Source of the DNA: Micromonospora phaseoli
Lineage (GTDB): Bacteria; Actinomycetota; Actinomycetes; Mycobacteriales; Micromonosporaceae
Reading direction: 5' to 3'
Length of the DNA: 64,000 bases
Assembly: GCF_900109115.1 (NCBI RefSeq)
Contig: NZ_FNYV01000005.1
Location: 315,509-379,508, forward strand
Under the pieces are notes generated by a model. That model saw only the letters and a program-made list of their open reading frames with translations. It had not been told where the DNA came from and searched no databases. Below are positions 9,150 through 18,257 of this stretch, one piece after another (position 1 is the first letter of the stretch; each line of letters starts with the position of its first letter). Both the position numbers and the translations under genes were made by a program.

Positions 9150-12100
9150 ATGGGTGACCGAAGAGGCTTGGTGGGCGGCGGCGGTAGGCGGCAACTGCCC
9201 CACAGGCTCGGGCGGGGCGTCGCTTACGGCATGTCGGCGGTGCTGGTCGGCACGTTGGCGTTGATCAACCCGCGGCCGGCGCAGGCGGCGCCACCGGTGG
9301 TGGCCGAACAGCCGCCGCCCGCGCAGCACCTGGAGCGGCCGGACGAGGCGTCGGCGGTGGTCACCGCCCGGACGACCGGGACGAAGGTGCGGATCACCGG
9401 GATGACCTCGGAGACATCGGAGTTCTGGGCTCTGCCGGACGGCCGGGTGGAGGCGGAGGTCCACCTAGGTCCGGTCCGGATGCGCAACCAGGCCGGCGGG
9501 TGGACGCCGGTGGACTTCAACCTGGTCAAGCAGGCCGACGGCGCGGTCCGGGCGAAGGCCCATCCGGGCCACCTGTGGCTCGCCGGCTCGGGCGGGTCGG
9601 GCGAGCGCGACCTGGTACGGCTTGGGCAGGCCGACGAAGTGGTGGCGCTGCGCTGGTCCGGGCCGCTGCCGGAGCCGGTGGTGACCGGGACGCGGGCCAC
9701 CTACCCGGAGGTGCGTCCCGGAGTCGACCTGGTGGTGGAGTCGACCCGGACCGGCTTCGAGCAATACCTCGTGGTGAAGAACAGAGCCGCTGTCGACCAG
9801 GTGCGCAGCATCTCCCTGCCGTTGCGCGGCAACGGCCTGAAGGCGGTGCCGGACGCCGGCAACGGCTTCGACATCAAGGACGCCGCCGGCCGTACGGTCG
9901 GCGTCTCACCGGAACCGATGATGTGGGACGCGCGGGTGCATCCGGAGTCCGGTGAGCGGCTGCGGCAGACCAGGGTGGGCAAGAAGGTGGGCGCGGCGGC
10001 CAGAGGCGGCCGGCTGGCGGTCACCCTGACGCCTGACGAGAAATGGCTGCGGGATCCGGCCACCACCTTCCCGGTGACCATCGACCCCGCCGTCACGTTG
10101 AAGCCGAACTACGACGCGTTCGTGCAGACCGGCTACACCACTGACCAGTCCGCCGCGACGGAGTTGAAGCTGGGCACGTACGACGGTGGTACGACGAAGG
10201 CTCGTTCGTTCCTGAGCTTCCACAACATGGAGTGGTTGCAGGGCAAGCACGTCCAGGCGGCGACGCTCTACCTGTGGAACCACCACTCGTGGTCCTGCAC
10301 CCCGCGGCAGTGGGAGACCTGGCAGACCACCTACGTCACCACCTCCGCCCGTTGGACCAACCAGCCGACCTGGATCAAGCGGTTGGGCTACACCACCGCG
10401 ACCAAGGGCTACAACTCCTCCTGCGCGGCCGGTCGGGTCAACGCGTCGGTCACGACCGCCTTCGCCGACCAGGCCAACGGCGTCACCTGCTGCAGCACGG
10501 TCAACATCGGGCTGCGCGCCGCATCCGAGACCGACAACCTGGGGTGGAAGAGGTTCCACTCCATGGAGGGTGCGAACGATCCGTACGTGACCTTGACCTA
10601 CCAGTCGCCGCCCACGGTGACCACGCGGGCGACGGTGCCATCACTGCCCTGTGCGACGAACCCGAACACCCCGTACGTCAACACGAGAACCCCGCAGTTG
10701 CGGGCGCAGATCAGCGACGCCGAGGGTGCGCAGGTGCGGGCCGAGTTCGAATGGTTGACCGGTGGCGGTACCCGGATCGGCGGCACCACCGTCGGCCCCG
10801 CCAGTTCGGGTTCCTGGCTCACCGCCACGGTGCCGGCCGGCGCGTTCGCGGAGAATGGCACATACTCCTGGCGGGTGCGGGGCCACGATGGTCTGGTCAA
10901 CAGCCCCTGGAGTGGCTACTGCGCGATGACCGTCGACACCGTCGCACCTTCGGCGACGGCGACCGTCATTTCCACGACGTACCCGGAGGGCCAGTGGTCC
11001 GGCGCGACCGGCACCGCCGGCAGTTTCACCTTCGGCGCGGCCGGGGTGGCCGACGTCGCCGCCTACGAGTACGGCCTGAACGCGAACCCGCCGGACCAGT
11101 CGGTGAATGCGTCGAGCCTGGGCGGTAATGCCACGGTGTCCATCACGCCGAGCGCGGACGGGCCACAGACGCTCTACGTGCGGTCCCGGGACCGGGCCGG
11201 GAACACCTCGGCGCTGCGTGCGTACACGTTCAACGTCGGCTCGGGTGCGGTGACGTCACCACGGGAAGGGGACATCACCGCGGAGAAGGTTGCGCTCGGC
11301 GGTGTCGGCCAAGCGTCGGCGACCGGCGTGACGTACCAGTGGCGGCGAGGCAACGCCGACGCCTGGGTGACCATTCCGGCTGGGCACGTCAGCCTGGCCG
11401 CCGGTGGTGGCGCGGTGACCTGGCCGCTGGCGACCGGTGGCGCGGGTGCCTTCGCCAAGCTGAACTGGGATGTCGCGGCCACCCTGGCGGCCATCGACGC
11501 GGAGTCCGTGCCCCGGGACGGGCCGCTCCAGGTGCGAGCCAGCTTCAGCGGGGGCGCCGGGAGCACCTCCGGCACGGTGAAGTTCACCTTCGACCGGAAC
11601 CAGGCGTCGGCGGAGGCGCAGCAGATCGGGCCCGGCTCGGTCAACCTGATCACGGGGAACTACTCGCTGTCCGACGTGGACGTCTCGGCGGGCTCGCTGG
11701 GCACCGACCTGACGGTCACCCGGTCGTACAACACCCGCCGGGCGAACCTCACCGACGCGACGAACATGTACGGCCCCGGCTGGATCTCCGGCGCGCTGGT
11801 AGAGGCCGATGCGCCGTACACGTCACTCACCGTGTACGGGTCGCTGGTGCAGGTCGGACTGCCGGAAGGCGAGACGCTCGGCTTCACCAAGCGGACCGCG
11901 ACGACCTTCGATCCCGGTGTCGGTGCCGAGTTCCTGACCTTGATGTACGCGTCGGCCACCGACACCTACCGGCTCGTCGACGAGGAGGGCAACAGCACCA
12001 CCTTCAGCCGGATCGCCGGGACGGCGGCCGGGAAGTACGTCCCGACCTCGGTCAGTTCCCCGGGCAACACCAATACGACGACGTTGAGCTGGGAGCGGGC

Positions 12101-15100
12101 GACGGTCGGTGGCAGGGAGGTGATCCGGCCGACGCGGGTGCTGGCGCCGGCGCCGCAGGGCGTCACCTGCACCACCCTGGTCCGCGGCTGCCGGGCGGTG
12201 ACCTTCACCTACGCCACCACCACGACCGCGACGGGCGGCGGCGCGGCGGCGTGGGGTGATCACACCGGACGGGTGAAGGAGATCGCGTTCACCGCCTGGG
12301 ATCCGGACCTAGTCACGCCGGGCATGCGGACGGTGCCGATGGCCCGGTACGCCTACGACGACGCGGGCCGGCTGCGCGCCTCCTGGGACCCGCGGCTGGA
12401 CTGGACCGACAACGGCGTCACCCGGCACGTCCAGGAGGTCTACACCTACAACCTGGACGGCCTGCTCGCCAGCATCGCGCCGGCCGGGCAGGAGCCCTGG
12501 CAGCTGCGCTACACCACGCTGCCCGGTGACCCGGCCCCCGGCCGGCTGTACCAGGTGAGCCGGTCGGCCCTCACCGCCGGCACCGCCACGACGACGGTGG
12601 TGTACCGGGTGCCGGTCGCCGGCAGCGGTGCACCGTACGACCTGTCGGCCGCGCAGACGACCCGCTGGGCCCAACCGGAGGCGCCGACCGACGCCACCGC
12701 GGTCTTCCCGCCCACCCAGGTGCCGAACGGCAACCCGTCGACCGGTGCCCTGCCCTCCTCGTACGAGCGGGCTACGGTGACCTATCTGGACGCCAACGCC
12801 CGCCTGGTCAACGTGGCCACCCCCGGTGGGCACGTCCGGGCCGTCTGGCTCGATCAGTGGGGCAACACCGTCCGGGAGTTGACCGCCGCCAACCGGGCCG
12901 GTGCGCTGAACGCCAGCGCTACGGACGACGCGGCGGCCGAGGCGATGCGCGCCCGCACCCAGTCCACCCTGCACGCCTACTCCACCGACGGACAGCGCCT
13001 GCTGGTCACGCTCGACCCGGAGCATGAGGTCGTCCTGCCGGCGGGCGGCACAGCACGTGGTCGCAAGGCCACCAGCTACGTGTACGACGAGGGCGCACCC
13101 GCCTCGACGGACCCGTACAACCTGGTGACCACCCAACGGGTGGCGCTGCGGATGTGGGACAGCGGCGGCGTCGAGTCGGACACCGACGTGCGGACCACCA
13201 GGACCGCGTACGACTGGACGTTGCGCCAGCCGATCGCGGTGACCGTGGACCCCGGTGGTCTCGGCCAGGTGACCCGGTCGACCTTCGACTCCACCTCCGA
13301 GCTGATCACGTCGACCACCAACCCGGCCGGTGGCACCAGCACCACCACTCCGGCCACCCAGCACACGGTCTACTACCGGGCCGGTTCCGGATCCGGGCAC
13401 AGCGAGTGTGACTCGAAACCGGAGTGGGCGGATCTGCCGTGCCGGGTGCAGCCGGGCGGCCAGGCGGCCAGCGGGCCGGAGCTACCGGTGACGGTTACCA
13501 CCTACGACCTGCTCGGTCAGCCCAGGGTGGTCACCGAGAAGACCAGCGCCGGCACGCTGCGCACCACCAGCACCAGCTACGACGGTGCCGGGCGGGTGTA
13601 CGAGATCGCGGTGGCCGTCGAGTCGGGCCTCGGCACGGCGGTGCCGGTCAAGCGTGAGATGTACGACCCGGCCACCGGCAACCACCTGCGGACGCAGTCG
13701 GTGCTGAACGGTTCGGTGGTCGCAGAGGTGGTCCGCGGTTACGACACCCTGGGCCGGGTCACCTCCTACCGGGACACGGACGGCAACCTGTCGACCTTCG
13801 CGTACGACCTGGCAGGACGGGTGGCGACCAGCCACGACGGCAAGGCGCAACGGACCTACACCTACGACGGTGGCAGCGAGCGGCGTGGCCTGCTGACCGC
13901 CGTCGACGACACCTTCGCCGGGGTCTTCACCGGCAGCTACGACGCCGACGGCAACCTGACCGGGCAGACGTGGCCGGGCGGGATGGTGGTCGACACCGAG
14001 TTCAACGAGGTCGGCGAACGGGTCGGCCTGAGCTATCGCAAGCCGGACTGCCCGGCGGGAGACTGCGTCCTCTATCGCGAGTCGGTGGTGCACTCGGTGC
14101 ACGGCCAGCGACGGGACGGCACGTCGAGCCTGTCGCAGCAGCACTTCGACTACGACAAGGCGGGCCGTCTGACAGTGGTGGAGGACACCGTCGGCGGGCA
14201 GTGCTCCACCCGGGTGTACGCCCTGAGCACCTCCTCGAACCGGACCGGCCTCACCACCTACGACCCGGGCGCCGACGGCGGCTGCCAGCGCGTAACGGCG
14301 GCGTCGACCCGGACCTGGACGTACGACACCGCGGACCGGGTCTCCGCCACCGGGTACGGCTACGACGCTCTTGGCCGGACGAGGACCGTGCCGGCGGTGG
14401 ACACGGCGAACCCGGCCGCGGGTGACGTGACCATCACCTACCACGCCACCGATCTCGTCGACACGATCAATCACAACGGACGGACCACCGACTACACCCT
14501 CGACGTGGGCGGGGAGCGGATCCGTTCCTGGACCGACTCCGCCGGTGGCGTCGCCGAGCAGCGCGTGCACCACTACAGCGGGGACGAGGACAGCCCGTCG
14601 TGGACCCAGGAGACGGCGGACAGGTTCACCCGCCCGGTGGCCGGTGTGGCCGGACTGGCAGCGATTTTCGACAGCTCGGACGGCAGCAGGGAGTGGCAGA
14701 TCACCAGCCTGAACGACTCCGTGGTCGCCGGAGTCACCAACGACGACGAGGGGCTCTCCTGGACCGGCGAGTCGACCGAGTACGGCGTTCCGCGCGACAG
14801 TGAGGCCGCCGGCGGCGAGCGCTACGGCTGGCTCGGCGGCCATCAGCGGGCGGCCGATGCTCCGTCCGGCATCATGCTGATGGGCGTCCGCCTCTACAAC
14901 CCGGTCACCGGCCGTTTCCTCCAGGTCGACCCGATCTACGGAGGCAGCTGCAACCCGTACGAGTACGCCTGCGCCGACCCGGTCAACAACGTCGACCTGG
15001 ACGGCAAGGCGCTGCCGGCCATCATCCTCGCGATCATCGGCCTGGCGAGGGCGGTGGTCCTGGCCTGCCGGGTCTCCAAGAACTGGTGCATCCGAGCCGG

Positions 15101-15344
15101 TAAGTACCTGTTCAAGAAGGCGAAGCCGTACGTCTGGCGGGCCTACTGGTGGGCGGTCGGCAAGGCAAAGGTCTTCACCTCGAACACCCGGGTCCAGCGT
15201 GGCCTGACCTGTGCCTGGGCCATCGCCGACATGGTGGGTTACGCCGCACGCAGCGCCCAGGCCAGGGCGATAGGCTGGGTGGCCGGGTTCGTCTTTGGTG
15301 CGGTGACAAAATGGCGCTGCATGCCGAGGAACAGGTTCTCATGA
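9150..15344 (+). CDS. Secreted RHS/YD-repeat protein with C-terminal toxin-like tail
   Basis: A 2064-residue cell-surface or secreted protein. The ATG at 9150 is seven bases after AAAGGAG and begins a signal peptide (basic stretch, hydrophobic core, PAQA-APP cleavage site near residue 44). In order: an N-terminal beta-rich region; a DNRLRE-type domain (about 310-490); Ig-like modules; a DUF6531-like entry segment (SVNLITGNYSLS, near 825); YD repeats (about 1060-1780, such as YDALGRTRTV); and the RHS core (NPVTGRFLQVDP, then DPVNNVDLDGK). The last ~111 residues after the core are highly cationic with two hydrophobic stretches and match no toxin family I know. The stop overlaps the next gene by ATGA. 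In known polymorphic toxins this tail is the effector; that role here is inference. Confidence 0.9.
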   Translation: MGDRRGLVGGGGRRQLPHRLGRGVAYGMSAVLVGTLALINPRPAQAAPPVVAEQPPPAQHLERPDEASAVVTARTTGTKVRITGMTSETSEFWALPDGRVEAEVHLGPVRMRNQAGGWTPVDFNLVKQADGAVRAKAHPGHLWLAGSGGSGERDLVRLGQADEVVALRWSGPLPEPVVTGTRATYPEVRPGVDLVVESTRTGFEQYLVVKNRAAVDQVRSISLPLRGNGLKAVPDAGNGFDIKDAAGRTVGVSPEPMMWDARVHPESGERLRQTRVGKKVGAAARGGRLAVTLTPDEKWLRDPATTFPVTIDPAVTLKPNYDAFVQTGYTTDQSAATELKLGTYDGGTTKARSFLSFHNMEWLQGKHVQAATLYLWNHHSWSCTPRQWETWQTTYVTTSARWTNQPTWIKRLGYTTATKGYNSSCAAGRVNASVTTAFADQANGVTCCSTVNIGLRAASETDNLGWKRFHSMEGANDPYVTLTYQSPPTVTTRATVPSLPCATNPNTPYVNTRTPQLRAQISDAEGAQVRAEFEWLTGGGTRIGGTTVGPASSGSWLTATVPAGAFAENGTYSWRVRGHDGLVNSPWSGYCAMTVDTVAPSATATVISTTYPEGQWSGATGTAGSFTFGAAGVADVAAYEYGLNANPPDQSVNASSLGGNATVSITPSADGPQTLYVRSRDRAGNTSALRAYTFNVGSGAVTSPREGDITAEKVALGGVGQASATGVTYQWRRGNADAWVTIPAGHVSLAAGGGAVTWPLATGGAGAFAKLNWDVAATLAAIDAESVPRDGPLQVRASFSGGAGSTSGTVKFTFDRNQASAEAQQIGPGSVNLITGNYSLSDVDVSAGSLGTDLTVTRSYNTRRANLTDATNMYGPGWISGALVEADAPYTSLTVYGSLVQVGLPEGETLGFTKRTATTFDPGVGAEFLTLMYASATDTYRLVDEEGNSTTFSRIAGTAAGKYVPTSVSSPGNTNTTTLSWERATVGGREVIRPTRVLAPAPQGVTCTTLVRGCRAVTFTYATTTTATGGGAAAWGDHTGRVKEIAFTAWDPDLVTPGMRTVPMARYAYDDAGRLRASWDPRLDWTDNGVTRHVQEVYTYNLDGLLASIAPAGQEPWQLRYTTLPGDPAPGRLYQVSRSALTAGTATTTVVYRVPVAGSGAPYDLSAAQTTRWAQPEAPTDATAVFPPTQVPNGNPSTGALPSSYERATVTYLDANARLVNVATPGGHVRAVWLDQWGNTVRELTAANRAGALNASATDDAAAEAMRARTQSTLHAYSTDGQRLLVTLDPEHEVVLPAGGTARGRKATSYVYDEGAPASTDPYNLVTTQRVALRMWDSGGVESDTDVRTTRTAYDWTLRQPIAVTVDPGGLGQVTRSTFDSTSELITSTTNPAGGTSTTTPATQHTVYYRAGSGSGHSECDSKPEWADLPCRVQPGGQAASGPELPVTVTTYDLLGQPRVVTEKTSAGTLRTTSTSYDGAGRVYEIAVAVESGLGTAVPVKREMYDPATGNHLRTQSVLNGSVVAEVVRGYDTLGRVTSYRDTDGNLSTFAYDLAGRVATSHDGKAQRTYTYDGGSERRGLLTAVDDTFAGVFTGSYDADGNLTGQTWPGGMVVDTEFNEVGERVGLSYRKPDCPAGDCVLYRESVVHSVHGQRRDGTSSLSQQHFDYDKAGRLTVVEDTVGGQCSTRVYALSTSSNRTGLTTYDPGADGGCQRVTAASTRTWTYDTADRVSATGYGYDALGRTRTVPAVDTANPAAGDVTITYHATDLVDTINHNGRTTDYTLDVGGERIRSWTDSAGGVAEQRVHHYSGDEDSPSWTQETADRFTRPVAGVAGLAAIFDSSDGSREWQITSLNDSVVAGVTNDDEGLSWTGESTEYGVPRDSEAAGGERYGWLGGHQRAADAPSGIMLMGVRLYNPVTGRFLQVDPIYGGSCNPYEYACADPVNNVDLDGKALPAIILAIIGLARAVVLACRVSKNWCIRAGKYLFKKAKPYVWRAYWWAVGKAKVFTSNTRVQRGLTCAWAIADMVGYAARSAQARAIGWVAGFVFGAVTKWRCMPRNRFS

Positions 15345-16504
15345 CGATCGGCGACACCGAACCAGTCGACGTCGGCGAGGAGTTCGCCGACGTGCTCCGG
15401 GCGGCCTACTACTACGCGCTGGTCGACGGCGGCCGGGTGGTGGGTCCAGGGCAGCTGCTGGTGGCTGCGGCCCGCAACGACGAGCGGGCCGGCCGGGTAC
15501 TCGGCCGGACGGTGGCGCAGGCACGGGCGACGGTGTCCCGAGGGGAGGGGCCTGATACCGGCGACGGTGCCGGGCCCGTCCCTAGCGGGTACGCCGGGAT
15601 GCTGCGAGAGGCCCGCTGGTGGGTGCTGCGGGCCCAGCGCGACGCCGTACCGGCCGATCCGCCGCTGTGGTCGACGGCGGTCGGCCCGGCGTTGACCCGG
15701 TCCGCCCGGACGGCCCGGTCCGCCGGGGTGACCCGGCTCGACGTACCGCATCTGGTGCTCGGGCTGCTCGACCCGGCCGATCCGTCGGTGGCCGAGCTGG
15801 CCCGGCGCACTGGCCTGGACGTCGCCGCCGCCCGGCGGCGGATAGCGGCCGGCGACCTGGCGGCCGAGCCGGCGCCGTTCGCCCCGCTGGTCGACCCGCT
15901 GCGGGTGGCCGGGGCCGTGCGGAGCCGCAGTCCCTGGCTGGTGCGTTGGCTACCCGCGCTGTTCGCCCGGCTGACCGGACGGCAGGCCAGATGGGGCGGG
16001 CCGGTCCTGGCCTGCCTGGAACGCGAGGTGATGCGGCAAGCGGTACTGGTCGGGCACGACGTAGTGCAGACCAGCGCCGTGCTCCTGGCGATCGTCAGCC
16101 TCGACGCCCAACTGGCCGCCACCGGGCAGCGGCTGGTGACGGCCTACCAGCCGCACAACCAGGGCGGCAAGGCGCTCACCGATGTCGGCTTCCAGCTCGG
16201 GCCGGCGCGGTCGGTGGCCGAGTCGTGGACCGGCGAGCGGGAGGCGCTACCGGTGGCGGACTCCTCAGCCCGGTTCTGGGGTACCGGCAAGCCCGGTGAC
16301 CCGCGCTGGGGGGTCGCCGCGACCCGGGTGATGGATCGGGCCACCGACCTCGCCCGGGAGCACGGGCACGCCGATGCGGGCACCTCCCATCTCCTCGCCG
16401 CCGTGCTCGCCGAGGACGGCGCGGCCGGGCACCTCCTCGCCGCGCTGGGCCTCGACCGGGAGGAACTGCGTCGCCGGGTGACCCACCAGCTCACGTCGGG
16501 CTGA
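15341..16504 (+). CDS. Clp N-terminal-repeat protein coupled to RHS gene; candidate immunity or adaptor
   Basis: A 387-residue soluble protein with no signal peptide. I read four Clp_N-like helical repeats: around residues 10-50 (EFADVLRAAYYYAL), 105-160 (LDVPHLVLGLLD), 225-265 (TSAVLLAIVSLD) and 325-380 (THLL-type segment GTSHLLAAVLAEDGA). The last is the clearest. There is no Walker motif, so it is not a Clp ATPase. The ATG overlaps the RHS stop (ATGA), giving coupled and roughly matched translation. That position is typical for an immunity protein or chaperone of a polymorphic toxin. The pairing is inference; Clp_N folds are known as substrate or adaptor-binding modules. Confidence 0.7.
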   Translation: MTIGDTEPVDVGEEFADVLRAAYYYALVDGGRVVGPGQLLVAAARNDERAGRVLGRTVAQARATVSRGEGPDTGDGAGPVPSGYAGMLREARWWVLRAQRDAVPADPPLWSTAVGPALTRSARTARSAGVTRLDVPHLVLGLLDPADPSVAELARRTGLDVAAARRRIAAGDLAAEPAPFAPLVDPLRVAGAVRSRSPWLVRWLPALFARLTGRQARWGGPVLACLEREVMRQAVLVGHDVVQTSAVLLAIVSLDAQLAATGQRLVTAYQPHNQGGKALTDVGFQLGPARSVAESWTGEREALPVADSSARFWGTGKPGDPRWGVAATRVMDRATDLAREHGHADAGTSHLLAAVLAEDGAAGHLLAALGLDREELRRRVTHQLTSG

Positions 16505-16509
16505 CCCGT

Positions 16510-16560
16510 TCGGACGGCGCCGGTCCGGGTGACCCACCGGACCGGCGCCAACCCGTCCGA
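16510..16560. terminator. Bidirectional hairpin terminator between convergent genes
   Basis: GGCGCCGGTCCGG (16516-16528) pairs perfectly with 16537-16549 around an 8-base loop. An outer TCGGAC (16510-16515) also pairs with GTCCGA (16555-16560). It lies between the convergent ends of the Clp_N-repeat gene and the HIT gene and can serve both. Confidence 0.75.
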
Positions 16561-16580
16561 CCGGCGGACCGGACGGCCGA

Positions 16581-16991
16581 TCAGAGCGCGGCGGCGATTC
16601 GGCCGGCGTACGCGGTGGCCTCGGCGTCGTCGGCGTAGCGGGTACGCGGCCAGAAGAAGCCGCGCAGGCCGTCACCCTTGGTCCGGGGCACCACGTGGGT
16701 GTGCAGGTGCGGCACCGACTGGGACACCCGGTTGTTCATCGCCACGAACGTGCCGCCCGCGCCCAGACCACCCTCGACTGCCACGGCGAGCCGACGGACC
16801 AGCCCGAAGTAGCCGGGCAGCGACTCCGGTGGCAGATCGGCGAGGGTGACCAGGTGGGCGCGGGGCACCACCAGCACGTGCCCCTTGAACACCGGCCGGG
16901 TGTCGAGGAACGCCACCCCGTCCGGCTCGTCGGCCACCCGGAACGCCGGCACCTCGCCCGCCACGATCCCGCAGAACACACAAGCCGCCAT
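16581..16991 (-). CDS. HIT family nucleotide hydrolase
   Basis: A 136-residue histidine-triad protein, probably hydrolysing nucleoside phosphoramidates or dinucleotides. The catalytic triad HLHTHVVPR is near residue 95. The N-terminal CVFCGIVAGE, with a zinc-type CxxC, is normal for the HINT/HIT branch and supports the ATG start. No ribosome binding site is obvious, so a leaderless transcript is possible. Divergent from metB. Confidence 0.92.
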   Translation of the reverse strand: MAACVFCGIVAGEVPAFRVADEPDGVAFLDTRPVFKGHVLVVPRAHLVTLADLPPESLPGYFGLVRRLAVAVEGGLGAGGTFVAMNNRVSQSVPHLHTHVVPRTKGDGLRGFFWPRTRYADDAEATAYAGRIAAAL

Positions 16992-17092
16992 GGGGGCCAG
17001 GTTAGAGCCGCAGCGTTCCCGTCGAGCGTCACAGCTCTCCGACAGGGTGGGTTTCATATGGCGGGACGAGGCGAAGGACTAACGTCTGCGGA

Positions 17093-18235
17093 ATGAACCA
17101 CGGCTTCGACACACTCGCCATCCACGCCGGCCAGGACCCCGAGGCCCGCACCGGCGCGGTGATCCCACCGATCTACCAGACCAGCACGTACGCGCAGGAC
17201 GCCGTCGGTGCGCCCCGGCTCGGCTACGAGTACAGCCGCTCCGGCAACCCGACCCGCGATGCGCTCCAGGAGTGCCTGGCCGCGCTGGAGGGCGGTCCGG
17301 TCGGGCTGGCCTTCGCCAGCGGCCTGGCCGCCGAGGACGCGCTGCTGCGTACCGTCTGTGCCCCGGGCGATCACGTGGTCATCCCCGATGACGCGTACGG
17401 CGGCACCTACCGGCTCTTCGCGAAGGTCGCGCAGCGGTGGGGGCTCGCGTACACCCCGGCGAAGGTCTCCGACCCGGACGCGGTGCGGGCCGCGATCCGC
17501 CCGGGTACCACGAAGGTGGTCTGGGTGGAGACGCCGACGAACCCGCTGCTCGGCATCGCCGACATCGCCGCGCTGGCCGCCGTGGCGCACGAGGCCGGGG
17601 CGCTGCTGGTGGTCGACAACACCTTCGCCTCGCCGTACCTGCAGCAGCCGATCGCGCTCGGCGCGGACGTGGTGGTCCACTCGACCACCAAGTACGTCGG
17701 CGGGCATTCCGACGTGGTCGGCGGCGCGTTGGTGGCGGCCGACGCCACCCTCGGCGAGGAGCTGCGTTACCACCAGAACGCGATGGGTGCGGTGAACGGC
17801 CCGTTCGACGCCTGGCTCACCCTGCGGGGCATCAAGACCCTCGGCGTACGCATGGACCGGCACTGCGACAACGCCGAGCGGATCGCCGCGTACCTGGACG
17901 GGCACGCCAAGGTCGGCCAGGTGCTCTACCCGGGGCTGCCGTCGCACCCCGGTCACGAGGTGGCGGCCAAGCAGATGCGTCGGTTCGGCGGCATGATCTC
18001 GTTCCGGGCCGCGGGCGGTGAGGAACACGCCGTCGAGATCTGCAACCGGGCCGAGCTCTTCGTGCTCGCCGAATCGCTCGGTGGGGTGGAATCCCTGATC
18101 GAGCACCCGGGCCGGATGACACACGCGAGTGCTGCCGGCTCGCCGCTTGAAGTTCCCGGCGATCTCGTGCGACTGTCTGTCGGCATCGAGACGGTCGAAG
18201 ATCTGCTCGCCGATTTGGAGCAGGCGCTGGGCTGA
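17093..18235 (+). CDS. metB: Cystathionine gamma-synthase
   Basis: A 380-residue PLP enzyme of the Cys/Met metabolism family that joins an activated homoserine ester with cysteine to form cystathionine. Features are YSRSGNPTRDALQ near residue 45, the PLP lysine in HSTTKYVGGHSD (about 199) and the ESLIEHPGRMTHAS segment near the end. A cystathionine gamma-lyase activity cannot be excluded from sequence alone, since the two share the fold. Its partner cbs is at the left edge. The greA-DUF4307-mca block to the right matches the order seen around metB in mycobacteria. Confidence 0.9.
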   Translation: MNHGFDTLAIHAGQDPEARTGAVIPPIYQTSTYAQDAVGAPRLGYEYSRSGNPTRDALQECLAALEGGPVGLAFASGLAAEDALLRTVCAPGDHVVIPDDAYGGTYRLFAKVAQRWGLAYTPAKVSDPDAVRAAIRPGTTKVVWVETPTNPLLGIADIAALAAVAHEAGALLVVDNTFASPYLQQPIALGADVVVHSTTKYVGGHSDVVGGALVAADATLGEELRYHQNAMGAVNGPFDAWLTLRGIKTLGVRMDRHCDNAERIAAYLDGHAKVGQVLYPGLPSHPGHEVAAKQMRRFGGMISFRAAGGEEHAVEICNRAELFVLAESLGGVESLIEHPGRMTHASAAGSPLEVPGDLVRLSVGIETVEDLLADLEQALG

Positions 18236-18257
18236 CCGCTGGCTGGGGAGGATGGCC

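Noticed and set aside
16992..17092. SAM or other methionine-linked riboswitch before metB
   Set aside because: Only about 100 bases are available and no S-box-like helices or conserved cores are visible.
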